From assembly GCA_002943765.1 (NCBI GenBank), contig PQWQ01000005.1:3349001-3413000 (forward strand): DNA of 64,000 nt, read 5' to 3'. The position numbers and the translations under genes are program-made. This stretch comes from Psoroptes ovis. Its lineage: Eukaryota > Arthropoda > Arachnida > Sarcoptiformes > Psoroptidae. The notes below the pieces were generated by a model. That model did no database searches. It saw only the letters and a program-made list of their open reading frames with translations, and was not told the origin of the DNA. This document shows positions 47,157-60,044 of this stretch, piece after piece; within the stretch, counting starts at the first letter, position 1; each line of letters starts with the position of its first letter.

Positions 47157-50100
47157 TAATTCTCTGTATCATAAAGAATATTACATGAAATAATTATTTC
47201 TATTTTGAAATAACGATGATGATATTTTAAGAATATTTTCTTATAATGAACAAATGAATCTATTTTTTTTTCTTCTTCATCATAAGAAATGAAATCAACG
47301 AATTGAAACAAAATTCAATTCAATTCAATGAATTCTGAAAAATTCACATTGAAATTTAATACTGCTTGAATTTCGAATGAAATTCAAGCAATTCGAAATT
47401 CAATGAATTTGAATGAATTTTGAATGAAATCCAGAAACATTTTGCTTCCAAGAAATTTCATTCGGAAATGTTCATTTTACATTCTCGATATATTCTTATA
47501 TTCTTAGAGCATTCGTAAGACTTTCTTCAAGATGCGAAACACAATCAGATTCACATCGGAATCATAAGATTCACCAGAATCACATGGAATTCACTGAAAG
47601 TCTTTTGCGTTATTAGTCTTTGTATTTAATACAAAAAAAATAAAGGCGCAAATGTCTAATTATTTTAATTCAATTGAAATAATTCAATGATCTTTGAAAA
47701 TTCGTTGATCATTGAATCATTCGAAAAAAATTAAAGACTAATTCAATTCAATGAATCGATTCAATAATCAATACAATAATCATCAAAATATCTTGATAAT
47801 CAAATAGACTTTTATCAAGAATTTTTTTTTATTTTTTGGTCCGAAAGAATTCCTCAACAAATGAATTGAATGATAATAATTGATAATAATAATGATAATA
47901 CAAAAGCACCAAATAGACATTATTAATTTAAAAAAAAAAAAACTTGTTCAGATCAATGGTCAATAATGATAACCACACATAAAACAACATTAACAACTAC
48001 GAACAAACAAACAAACATCTTATTCCGAACACGTTGATTTTTAATGATTTTAATCAATGATGGTTGATTCAAATCGAACCGATGGCTTTTAAAATGAGGT
48101 TTTTCGAAGCTTCAGAGCTTTTCAAACAATCGAAACACATTCGTTTCATTAATTTCAATGAAATAGCTCGAATAGATGTTCGTTTATTATTTCGAGAATT
48201 TCGTTAATATAATTAGGCTAAATTGAATGGATGGATCCATCATCGAATTGAATTGAATTGAATTGAATTCATTGAATTTTCAACTTCGACTTTTTGTACA
48301 TTGTTTCTCTCATATATTCACCGAAAGTATACATCCGACCGAAACCAGCCAAAACCAAAGGGCAATTCCATTCAATATTTTTTTTTTGGCCAAAAGTTTT
48401 TTGCCGAAAAAAATACCGAAAATTAATTCAATGATTCCATGTTCAGGAGACTCAGTTCAATAATTCAATGTTCATTGTTTTAGGGCTAATTTTGGCTTGT
48501 TATTTAAGTCGATATTCAGGGAAATACAAATTAAATTATTAGATTAAACATCAACGAAGCTTTTCCACTGAAAAAAATGCCACGGAATTGCTGCGAAATG
48601 TTGGAAATTGTGGTGATGCAAATTCATGCAAGTGTAAATCAATGAATGAATCAATGAATTCAATGATTACAATGTCAAATATGTTCAGTGATGTTCGGTG
48701 ATGTTCAATGATATTCAAATGTAAAAAAACCAATGAAAATCAAAGAGAAAAATTCAAATGATTTTTGATTTGATTTTTGACTGAAAATGGTGAATAAATT
48801 GATGAATACAGAGAGTGTGAACACACGAAAAATATTCAGTAAAAAAATACATTTCAAATGCGTAAAAAATGACAAATTCAAATAAAATTTCCAATTCTTT
48901 GATCATAATGATTTGATTCAATCAAAATTGATTTGTGTGAATGGAGAAATTCACCAGAGATTTTCAATTCAATCAAACACCGAACCAATGAATGAATAAT
49001 TGAATGAATGAATAATTTGTTTGATTTCTCTCTCTCTCATATTCGCTGTCAATTTTGATTTGTTTTCGAAAAAATTTTTGAAATTTACATTCGTAAAAAT
49101 TAATGAATGAAATGAAAGCGAAAACTGCTGAGCCAGTCAGTGGAAAACGAAGAACTTGCAAGTCATTTCCAGTAAGTCATTTCGAAAAATTCAATGTGAG
49201 GTATTTCATTGTATTTTATGCATTGAATATCAGGTGAAAGTCAAATCAAAAGCCGGGAATCGGTGTTGAATTTTCGATTGGTGAAAACTAATATGAAAAT
49301 CACCTCAAAAAATCTTAAATCTGAAAAATCCAAAATCATTGAAAATTCATTTAATTTAGGAGTCCATTTATCTGATAAATCTTGGAAAAAATGAAATGAA
49401 ATGGCATTGGAATTACGAATCCTAATACAACAACAAAGACAACAAATCAATCTAATGGAAAATTCATGCTTTTCATTTCCAAATGAGGAAAAATTTATGT
49501 AATGTGTGGTGAGGATGGATGGGCCGAGAATCTCTTTAAATCTCTGGAAATCTCTGGACAAATGTATTAAATATTGACCATTTTTCGGGTTCTTTCTTTT
49601 CTTGAATTTCTTTTCATATCAAATCATTTCTTTAATGAATTCTGCTGCGTACAGAATTCATTCGCAGTCATTTATGTGCATTTTGACAAGTTAACAAAGT
49701 CAAAATAACAAGAAACTAAATAAAAAATTGTACATGGACAATGGTGGTGGACAATGAGATATGAAGTGAATTGAATTGAACAAGGACACAAAACATGCAG
49801 AATTTGGATTCAATTCAATTCGGTCAAAGAATTCAATTCAAAAAATTTTCAAAGGAATTCATTTGAAAACATTTAGAACACATCTGATAATGGCGTGATT
49901 CAGTAATTATTTCTTAGATTTGATTTGAAATAAAATGATTGAATCAAAGAGAAAAATGAAGTGATTTTGAAAAACATTTTTCAAGGATAAACAAGTAAGT
50001 GAATGAGTGAATCTAAGGGACAAAGAATGGAATAAATGTATTTTTTTTTTCCTTGACAAATCAAATGTATTTTTATCGATTCATTGAATTTATTAAATTC

Positions 50101-53100
50101 AATGTTTTTCAATGCAGCAGTTCATCGCCTTGAAATGAATTTCGAAATAAAATGAATGAAATAACGCAGGTCTTCTTTTAATCTTTGCTCGAATAAAAAA
50201 AAACCTAAATAAGAGGAAATTTTGCAAGTTTTTCGGTGAATAAATTACAACCTTAGAACTTTTCGGTCCCGAACATATCTTCGAACCACAAAAGCTTTGA
50301 AAAATTGAGAAAACATGGTACGAAATCATGAAATTGGTGGGTGACAACAACCAAACAATTCATTGAAAATTAAATGTAAATGACAATTTCTAACATTTTT
50401 CATTTCATTAACATTTAACATAAATAATTTCAAAATTTCTAATTTAACAATTCACGACAGCAGCGATGACAATGTTAAAATGGTGGATCATACCATTCAC
50501 CAATTTTTGAATATTTTTAAATGGAAATACACGTACAAACACACACGTATTGGACCAAAGTGTCATATGCACAACATTGCTAGGTCCTAAGGAAGCACAA
50601 ATGTTCAATGAAAATAACAAAAAATGAAAATTTATGAAACGATACAATGTGTTTCAATGAATGAATCGAATGGATGTCAGATGGTCCGTAAAAATAGTAA
50701 ATCTATGGCAAATATATGTGTATTTTTTCATTTATTGATATCATTTCAATGGTTATTGTTATTATTATAATAATTGAATGATAAATCTATTTTTATTTTA
50801 AATAAAATTCGTTTCTAAGGTCCTCGTTCATTCGTTCATTGATTCAATGTATTCAAATTGAATTCAATAATTCAATGGATTCATCGAATTGAATTCAATT
50901 TTTCCCGTAAATGTGCGTGTTTACCATATGAAAATCAATTATTATTATTATTGTCATCGTCGTCGACGACATTATTTATTTATTTGTAATTTAATTTTTT
51001 CATATTTTATATGGGCCATTGCATAAATTATTTTGGAATAAACAAAAAATGAATAATAATAATCGGAAATGGATGTGAAACAATGGTTTTCGTATTGATT
51101 TTTCTATACTTTTTTTTACATTTTGACAAATATTATTATTTTCAAATGTATTTCAATACAGCAAAACATACATATATTTACCGATAAATATTGATCAACA
51201 GTCAAACAAATGAATGAATCAATGGAGATATCGATGATTTTCTTAGACAAAGTTAATGATAGGCCAAGTCTAAGCAAGTTTAGGCTAAGTCATAGTTTTT
51301 TGTCGACAATAGCACCATGTTCAAGGGCTTCTAGGTCCCCAGGTTTCTATACAATTGTTGTTTGTGTGTTGTAAACACTGAACAATGAATGATATTACAC
51401 TTATCCATTACAATAATTGAAAAGTGAACATTAAATTTTAAAAAAATTCAAAATTGGAAATTTCATTGAATAAAAAAATGTTTTTAATGAAATTTTTTTC
51501 GGGCCTATTGTTGGCCAGAAATCTTTGAAATTTTAAATCTGGAACGCAGAAAAAGCTTGGCAAATTCAAAGATTTGATATTTTTTAAATTTCATTGCTCA
51601 TGAAATGAATTGAAATGAAATGATTTGAATCAAATCGCATTGAATTGAATTGAAATGGAATGGAAATTGTAAATGAAAAATGAAAAATTTTGCCCGTAGG
51701 TAAATTTTCATTCATTCATTTTTTAGCTCATATAATTTCAAAGCTAAATGCACTTTGGTATTATTTAAGAATCTAGTTAATGTACCCGATAGTGAAATAT
51801 ATCGTCAAATACATCACCGTTGAGTGCCAAGCACAGAGTCTAGCTGATATAAGGACAACAAAGAATACAATTTTCGATTCATTTTTAAAATTTGTCCCCA
51901 AATGATAATAATAATGATTCCATTTGGGTCAATTTATTTATTTTCATTTTTCAACTTTGATTTGATTTAGTTTTGATTCAAATCAAATCAAATGAAACGA
52001 ATTTGATTAAATTTTTGGCATTGTTGTTCCAAGATAGATTTTTGGGTACATTTACGGGTATTTTTGCACGATATTTTGCACCATTCGAATTAAGAATGAA
52101 CCGATTTCATTTCGTCGCTTCTTCAGACATTCAGAACAGCTGATAGCTGAATAAATTGATCGATGAATGAACGGGACAAGCAAGAAGCTTGAAAGTAAGC
52201 CAAAGGCTTTCATAAAAAATCAAATGATCAAAGCCTGAGGTCAAGGAACAGTGATGATAATGCATTATCATGGCATTAAATGTTATTTTAAAAGTTTTAA
52301 AAAAATTTTAAAAATTTGAAATTTCCACCGAAAAATCACAGTTTTAAATGGCAAATTTCATTTGAACATTTGTCAAATTGAATTTCGATTATCATCATTA
52401 TCATAATCATTCATTGAAATATTATTCAAATGAAAGATAATAATAAGAAAATGACCATTTTGAATGATCTGACCATTTACGAAGGTGAGATTTTGATGCT
52501 TTTTTTTCGATTTTGGTTGTTTGTGTTTCGAAGACGACCCCAAAAAATATATTTCAAAGGTTTGTTTTAAAAAAGGTTAAGAGGAGATTGTAAGCTGATT
52601 GTTTGGTTTTAGCTTTGAACATCGAGCAAACACACTAAGACACAAATATTTCTTCAGGTGTCAATGTCTTGTGAGATGTGATTGTCTTTGAAATGCAAGG
52701 GTAATAATGGTGAATTTTTTTGAAATTTAATGCAGAAATTTCAAATAAAATTTAATTTAAATTCACCAAAAAACCAAATTTTTATTTGATTTTGATTTAA
52801 TTTGACACTAAAATTGTCTATTTATTTCGATGAAGGTTTAATCATAGAGCAAAACATCGACAACAAATGTAAACAAATCATGATCATCAAATGAATGATT
52901 ACCCGAAAAAATGACCAAAAAACACTTGAATAATGATGATGACCAAATCAATAAATTTGGTGTTTAAAAACGAATTTAAAATCATTATAAATGAATGAAT
53001 TTAAAGTCATTATACAAAATAGATCATCATGTAATGACCATGTAAGCAATAACATTAAACAAGATCATATAAAATGAATAAATAGATTAACCATTTTGAA

Positions 53101-53857
53101 AGGATTGAAAAAGGATTTTTCAAAGATTTTCAAAAATGATTTCAAAGACAATTTCAAAGGATTGATTTCGTGCTCGTTTGTTTAGTAGTTCAGTCTTTGA
53201 AATTTACTTGGTCGTATTCATTTCGATTTAACTGCTTTACATTCAATTGCAATTAATGATTGGAGCTTTTTCTCCGTTCGGGTTGCATCCGTAAATATGT
53301 TTTCGTTGTTCTTTGGGTTGCTTGCTCCAGTTTTGATTTGGTTTTGGTTATCAGTGGAAAACCAGTGTAAAGAAAACATTGACAGAAAACAAACATAAGC
53401 TTATTATCGAATCATTGGTGAATGAATGACTGGTGAATGATGGAAAATAATAATTTAAATCATTTTTCAAAGAAATTTCAATTCGGGAAATGTTTTGAAA
53501 ATTTTCAAAAAAAATTCAAACAGAAATTTCCAAGGATAAAATATTTTTCATTATTTCATAAATAAATGTAAAAGGATTAAATCCTTATCATGTTCCCTAT
53601 CACATATTTCACATAGAGCATATCACTAACATTGTTCGACATTTATGTCTATTTATGTCTATTTTCTCCTCGTATTATTTCGCCAATATTTCTTCGCTCT
53701 TAGATAACCAAACAACAAGCGAAAACAATGAGAATGGCAGTGAAATATTACACATCGAACAATGGCTAAAAGCACCAGCACCAATAATAATAATACCGAA
53801 ATAAACAATGATAATAGCGATAATAAAAGGAGATTAACAAGATCACATCTTCAAATA

Positions 53858-53937
53858 TTAGGTTGCCCGGAAAATTTCTGCCGATTATATCGTAGGAAAT
53901 TATGAGAAAATCGGCAAGAACTTATCGGACAATCTAA
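53858..53937. mobile_element. mariner-type MITE, group B copy 2
   Basis: An 80-bp element, TTAGGTTGCCCGG...TCTAA, with TA flanks and the group B core CCGATTATATCGTAGG, matching the copy at 6415-6496. Confidence 0.88.
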
Positions 53938-55563
53938 TACATTCATACATTCATTGATTCATTCATGTTTAAATTGATCAAATTTTCAAAATTTGAACAA
54001 TTTGATTATCATTTTACACAGATAAATGATGGGCGTTTGTAGTATGTATGTTTGGTCGCTTGTGTTTGTTTGCTATTAAAGTCTATTCATCATCATTATC
54101 AAGTATTTGCTTTTCTGGAAAAAGAAAATGTTTTTTAAATTGTTTGTTTTTATTTCATAAGCTTTGCCTGGCTCCAGCATTCGAGTTGAATTATCAATAA
54201 ATTTCAATGCTAAAAATTTCAAGCAGAAAACGCACTGTGTAAGAGTATATCTCTCATAAATTTTATTTTATTTTTTTTCAAGAATAAAATGAAAAACTAT
54301 GAAAATAAATTTGAATTTGGAAAATTTTATTTCGTTTTGTTTTCATAGATTTTTTTTTTTTTGAAATTAAATTTACAATTTTAAAGTGTTTCAACTGAAT
54401 ATAGACATAGAATCGCATTGAAATACAGTGAAAATGCTTTGAAATATACTGAAAAAGTATTGAAATACACATTGAAAATCCATGGAAATCCATTGGAAAA
54501 ACACTGGATGGGAAAAAATATCATGGAAACTGAACGAGACTTTGAGAAACTCAATGAGACTTTGATTCACTTTGATTCAATTTTATTCCATTTGATTCCA
54601 TTTCAATGGATTTGATTCAATGGATTTCTTCAAATTCAACTCAATGGATTCATTTCAATTCAATTCAATGGATTCATTCATTCATTTCAATTCAATGGAT
54701 TCGATTCAATGTTTAAATGGCAAAATTTTTTAAAATCTCAAGTATTATTTCGGATTCATTTATCAATGGTTGAAATCCATTGAAACAAACTATTCATTGA
54801 AACAAACAGAAATGAAAATTTCGGACAACAAACAACAGCAAGCGAACAAACAAACAATGATGGTTTCATTTTACAATCGAAAAAACAACCAAATACAACA
54901 AGCACCGACTAGCACTACAACGACAACAACAACAACAACATCCATGTTTATTTATATTCGTTTTTGTTTGTTTGTTGTTTATATGTCCATTAGCACCATG
55001 ATAATAATAACAATAATAGCAATAAAATACATTTGCAAGGGATTAAATTAATCTTGAATGAATTTATATTTGGAAAAATGAGAAAAATTCATAGATAAAT
55101 CTCTCTTATTTTCATTGTTGTCCATGTATTTTGTGTATTTGTGAATTCAATTCGAATCAAATTCAATGTTGAAATTCAATTGAATTGAATCGAGTCTTAG
55201 TGTTATCAATTTTCACATCAGCTGTCAAATTAATATCGTTATTTTCTATTTTAGAAAAAATGATAATTGAAATTTTGAACCGAAATTTTTTTTTTCGGGA
55301 AAATCGGCTTCAACATTGATGTCAAAATACTTGATAATAAGAGATAAGCATAAGCAAACGAGAAACAACAAACAAGCAAAGTAAACAATTGTCATTATTA
55401 TTATTATTATTATCGTAAATACGGTTATTATTTTCAATGATGATTATTATCGCAAATCATCGTACGCATATTGAATTTTTTCTCCCTGAAATCCATCAAA
55501 TGAGAGATTGTAATCGGAATCGGAATGAATGCGACCGTTATTATGGGAAATATTTCTATAATA

Positions 55564-55643
55564 TTAGGTTGTCCCATAAGTTTTTACCGTTTTTCAAATA
55601 AAAAATCATCTAAAAAACGGCAAGAACTTATGGGACAGCCCAA
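55564..55643. mobile_element. mariner-type MITE, group C copy 2
   Basis: An 80-bp element, TTAGGTTGTCCCATAAGTTT...CTTATGGGACAGCCCAA, with TA flanks. It is the same family as 47078-47156, with a different A-rich centre. Confidence 0.88.
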
Positions 55644-57308
55644 TATTTCAATGAATATTTCAATAAAAATTCATATATCAATGGATGTATGGATGCATTG
55701 AAAACAGCCATAGAAAATTCAAACATATATCAAATATTCAATTAACAAAAACAGCATGACATTCATTAGTATCATTATTCGTTTTGATATAAATAAATAA
55801 ATGAATAGATTTTCAAATAATTTACCAGAAAAATATTGGAGAATAATGACTAAAATAATAATAATAATGATAATGAATGTAATAATAATAATAAATTTTT
55901 CAATATTTGAGTGTACCGTGACCAATATGATTCTTGATAATAATGATAATAATCGTCTTCATTATTATTATTGGAAAAATAATAATGATAATTATCAATG
56001 AGTGATATCATTGAAATGGTTTATTTGAATTCATTAAAATTGAATTCTTAATACAAAAAATATGCCGTACGATACATTGAAAAATGACATTTTTCCTTGA
56101 AAATTCAATATAAAAAGACTGTCAGATACGATGTGTTCGGGTATGAATATCAAGGGTAGATGGTAATACACTTTTCATGTCGATATCAACGTAAGACAAC
56201 GACAACATTGAAGATTTAAATCATTTCGAAATGATTCGAGGTTAAATGAAATGAAATAAATAAATTTTAATTGAAAAAATGATATTTTTCGGATGATTTA
56301 ATGATTTAAATGGTAAAATAACCGTTAAGCGTATACAAACATAAAGACAAACAAATGGCCATCAGATCAAAGGTAAATCACAGGTGAATCACGACGACGA
56401 TTACTTAATGGAATGATAAATCGTCAAACGAACTTCTTGACAAAGAACCGTCAAAGGACACCTCGCTGCATCATGTGTGAGAAGAAGATATTGGAAATCA
56501 AAACATTTCAAAGGCAAATCAAAGCATTTTAACACCGGCAAAGGCCAATACCTTGTCCAAGGAAACGTTTTAGCGAGATCTACATATTAATCAATCCGAT
56601 AATCGCGACCTTTTTGATTGGCGCTATCGCTTAAGTACCTTAAAGATGTGTTTCCATTTAAATTCAAAGTATTTTATCATTTTTCAAGGGTACAAGCGAG
56701 CGGGAAAATGCAACGATCTTCGACTCAAGGTATTTAATTCAATTTTTATCATTTCATTTAAATGCATTTTATTTCATTTCATTTTATTTGATTTAAATTC
56801 ATTTCAAACAATCAATCAATCAATCAAAATTTTTCAATTTATGACTTAAAAGATCTGTTTGCCGCTCTGATTATTTGATCAAACAAACGAATATATGAAC
56901 GGGAAAATATTAATGATCTAATGATGATGATCAAACTATGATAAAATGTAAACGCAAATATACACACACTTATCTTATTTGGTGGCCATTCACATGTATA
57001 TTACTCAAAGATAAATTTGTCTTATTTGGTGGTCATTTCTATATCTCGTGTGTTCTATATTGATCAATATTAACATAAGAAATACAGATAAAATAAATTG
57101 CACAGAAATAATTGGCCAATTGCTGGCGGCTATTTGTGTTTTAATATTTTCGATTTTTTTTCTTCTTTTGACTTGTAAGTATTTGAATATATTTGACCAA
57201 TGGTGAGATAACACACTGAACACACACACACACCGATAGACATGAATGATAATCAACAACAACAACAACAATCATCAACCCGAACCAATCATCATTACAA
57301 ATAAAGTA

Positions 57309-57387
57309 TTAGGTTGTCCGAAAAGTTCATTCCGCTTAATCGAAGAGTTGCTCATGAAAATCGGTCAGAACTTTCCGGACAACCAAA
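57309..57387 (+). mobile_element. mariner-type MITE, group A copy 4
   Basis: A 79-bp element, TTAGGTTGTCCGAAAAGTTC then ATTCCGCTTAATCG, ending GGACAACC. The left flank is TA. The right end is slightly degenerate (CCAAA instead of CCTAA). Confidence 0.86.
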
Positions 57388-57589
57388 TTCTTTTTGAAAT
57401 AATCATTATTCAATTGATCAATGAATGAATTGAGTTGATTCAATCAATCAATCAATCAATCTTACTTCATAATACACGAGCAAACAAACCAAAAATAGCA
57501 AATAACGTGTTAATTCAAGAATATTTTTCAATGAAATTTCTTCGTAGAAATTTCTTCCTTAGATAATTCCCACACACATTGGTAAAATA

Positions 57590-57669
57590 TTAAGTCGTCC
57601 GGAAAGTTCTGACCGATTTTCATAAGCAACTGTATTGATTAAGCGGAATGAACTTTCCGGACAATCTAA
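57590..57669 (-). mobile_element. mariner-type MITE, group A copy 5 (reverse)
   Basis: An 80-bp element, TTAAGTCGTCCGGAAAGTTC...TCTAA, with TA on both sides and the reverse group A core. It lies about 200 bp from copy 4, in the opposite orientation. Confidence 0.87.
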
Positions 57670-58036
57670 TACTTGTCAAACATGTGAAATATTCAAAATA
57701 CAAAAAGTCAATTAGGTCGATCAATGTGTGCCGCCGCCGACGACGACGCCAGTCCAACAAAATTTCTCAAATCAATTATTGATTATATTTGATTAGTGAC
57801 GAGAAAATAATGAACGATGATCGAGTTTTCGATAACCGAAAATGAGCTCATAAATACACAAAACAAATGAATGAACAAACGACGATTTCTTTGGAAGAAG
57901 AAAATCATTCATTTTTAAATTTGAAAATTCAATCTTCAAATTATCTTAAAATGCACCAGATCATTATGCTCCATTTATTCAGGTAAGAGGTATAAGCCTT
58001 CACTTATTATCATTATCAATAACATCTTAAATGGTT

Positions 58037-58066
58037 ACCATCATCATCATCATCATCATCATCATT
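58037..58066. repeat. (CAT)n microsatellite
   Basis: A run of about nine ATC/CAT trinucleotides, one of several CAT-type runs in robo intron 1. Confidence 0.8.
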
Positions 58067-58226
58067 CAGGCAACACCATTATCATTCATAAATTATTTGA
58101 TAAAATAAGAAGTAGAAGCGAAAAATGTCAATGTGCCAATAATTATCATTATAACAATATCATTGAACACACACATAGACTCAACAACAACATATCATCA
58201 TCATCATCAACAACATTATCATTGAA

Positions 58227-58311
58227 TTATCCGGCTGTCCGGAAAGTTTTCGCCGATTTTTATTGAGCAACTCTATTCGATTAAGCGGAATGAACTTTTA
58301 GGACAACTTAA
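58227..58311 (-). mobile_element. mariner-type MITE, group A copy 6 (reverse)
   Basis: An element of about 85 bp with left arm GGCTGTCCGGAAAGTTTTCG, reverse group A core AGCAACTCTATTCGATTAAG and right end GGACAACTTAA followed by TA. The left terminus carries about three extra bases relative to other copies. Confidence 0.82.
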
Positions 58312-59758
58312 TAATAATAGATAATTGGTGACAATTATCCAAACATATTGGCTTGAATTTCAACAACATGAATATTTCAATGTCAATTTATTATATCAGG
58401 TTGCTGCTCATAGATCTGTCATTGCTCTTCTGTGTCTATTCGATACTATTATTACCTACCGAGTGGCTAAAAGCGACGATTTGGCAAATTCATGTGTTAC
58501 TTGTTCGCCTCCATGAATCAAATTATGAGTTTAAATAATTAATATACCGAAACGGTATTGAAATATTCATCATCATTTTCAACGCACATAGAGAGGTATT
58601 CATCATCATTTTTTGACAATTTTAAATGATGATGATGATGATGAATGGCTGAATGGTTGAATGTGAATGGTCAAGCAAATTAACAGACTAATAATCATCA
58701 TCATCATAATCATGCTTTAATATTGCAATAAATGCATTTAATGATAAATGATAAATAAATGAGTAAATAAATAAATAAATAAACAGTAAGCTATTCCATC
58801 ATCCTTGACATTGATTATATGAAAAAAGCAAGAAATTTTTTGAAAAAAAATATTCAAAATTCAACGATTCAATACATGCAAACGAAGGTCAAAGAATATT
58901 GCTTGAAAGGCAAAGGCAAGGTATATACCTCTCACAGATACATATTCAACACAAGAGGTATTTTCAACTGTTCAATGTTATAATATAATATAAATAATCA
59001 GTCAAAGTCAAAATGAGAAAAATAAGGTCATAATTATGATTATTATCATTATCGACAGGCGAAGGCAAGGTAAGAAGAAAATATGTAAGGTAAATATGAA
59101 ATTTAATATTTAATATCTTTAGAAAAACCATAAAGATAGCCATATTTTCCCATTCGAAAAAAAAAATAAATAAATGAATAATTAGAAAATAATTATCATT
59201 TTCAAACAGGTAATAACCCTGTGACTGACTGAATGAATGATTTTCAGAAAAAACGGGGTATTTTCATTTCGATTGCCACCTTTGAGTTGACAGGTAACAG
59301 GTAAATAATAAGGCAAACAGGTATGTGGTCACCACGATTCTTTCGAAAAAAATGTTTGAAATTCGAAGTGATTGATTGATGGTGATTCCTCTCACAGGTA
59401 ATTTAATGATAATAATCATTTTAAAATTGGATATTCGACACATATAAAGTGTAAATAAAGAATTGAATATATGAATATTGGAGATATTCATGAATGAATT
59501 ATGAATTGTAAGATTTTACAATTGAAAATGTTCAAATATTCAAATAATCAATCATAATATGGCTGTCAATTGGTAATTTCTTTAAGGAATTTTGGAAAAA
59601 CTTCAAGAAAATTTGAAGAAAATCAAAATTTTCCAAATGACATTTCAATCATTCCAATGGCTTCCGAGAAAAATTATTTTCCAAAATTCAAAATCAATGA
59701 TTGATTCAATTCAATTCATTATAAATTATTCAAATAAATAAAAATGATCTTGACTTAC

Positions 59759-60044
59759 CAGCAATCGTTGTTGTAATCAATGATAATATAAGTAGTAATG
59801 TAATGATGATTATGTTGTAATCGATGGTGAATATCGCAGATATTTTCGATGATAATAATGAATGATGAGTTGAGGAAGAATATTTATGATTATTCATAAT
59901 TTTTGAATAATTTGAGGATCGCCTCGATGATTGTGATGATACTGATGATAATGATGATACTGATGGCGATACCGATGATGATGATGATGATAATGGAAGA
60001 TCTAATTGATCATAATCGAATGATTTTGATGATATGATCATCAT
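59759..60044 (-). CDS. robo: robo first coding exon, signal peptide
   Basis: 95 codons plus one base, ending at donor GTAAGT. ATG 60044 is preceded by an in-frame TAA about 20 nt upstream. The N-terminal half is S-rich. A hydrophobic helix, IIIITLLLILSLITTTIA, occupies residues 78-95. Initiation at Met50 would leave a more ordinary signal peptide of about 46 residues. The exon leaves in phase 1, exactly what the poly-Q/Ig1 exon at 29333 needs. I assign it to robo because of phase, strand, position and the missing signal sequence; a cDNA would be needed to prove it. Confidence 0.65.

Larger units (their letters stand above)
29334..59758 (-). other. robo intron 1 (30.4 kb)
   Basis: Long AT-rich intron between the signal-peptide exon and Ig1. 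It holds seven MITEs (39422, 47078, 53858, 55564, 57309, 57590, 58227), a 1,281-bp DNA element (44260-45540), possible LINE scraps (37349-37461, 43852-43965), a GC-richer island (30541-30790) and microsatellites. The remainder is simple AT-rich sequence with GAATTGAATT-type and CATCAT-type repetition, in which I see no supportable gene. Confidence 0.75.
16540..60044 (-). other. robo: robo transcription unit (Roundabout axon-guidance receptor)
   Basis: Ten coding exons on the minus strand are joined by GT-AG introns: 59759-60044, 29171-29333, 28863-29044, 20866-21156, 20643-20781, 20505-20565, 20358-20424, 19684-20232, 17558-19617 and 16709-17473. Every phase matches and the total is 4,563 nt, or 1,520 residues plus stop. 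The order signal peptide, Ig x5, FN3 x3, membrane span and tail with CC0/CC1-like tyrosines is diagnostic of Robo, the receptor for Slit that steers axons and migrating cells away from the midline. Introns are 66-125 nt except for 7.7 kb (intron 3) and 30.4 kb (intron 1). Assignment of the first exon is the least certain part. Confidence 0.9.

Noticed and set aside
56689..56729. Exon-like 41-bp plus-strand block between TTTCAAG and GTATTT
   Set aside because: There is no neighbouring exon in phase and no recognisable peptide. Such splice-like sites are frequent in AT-rich DNA.
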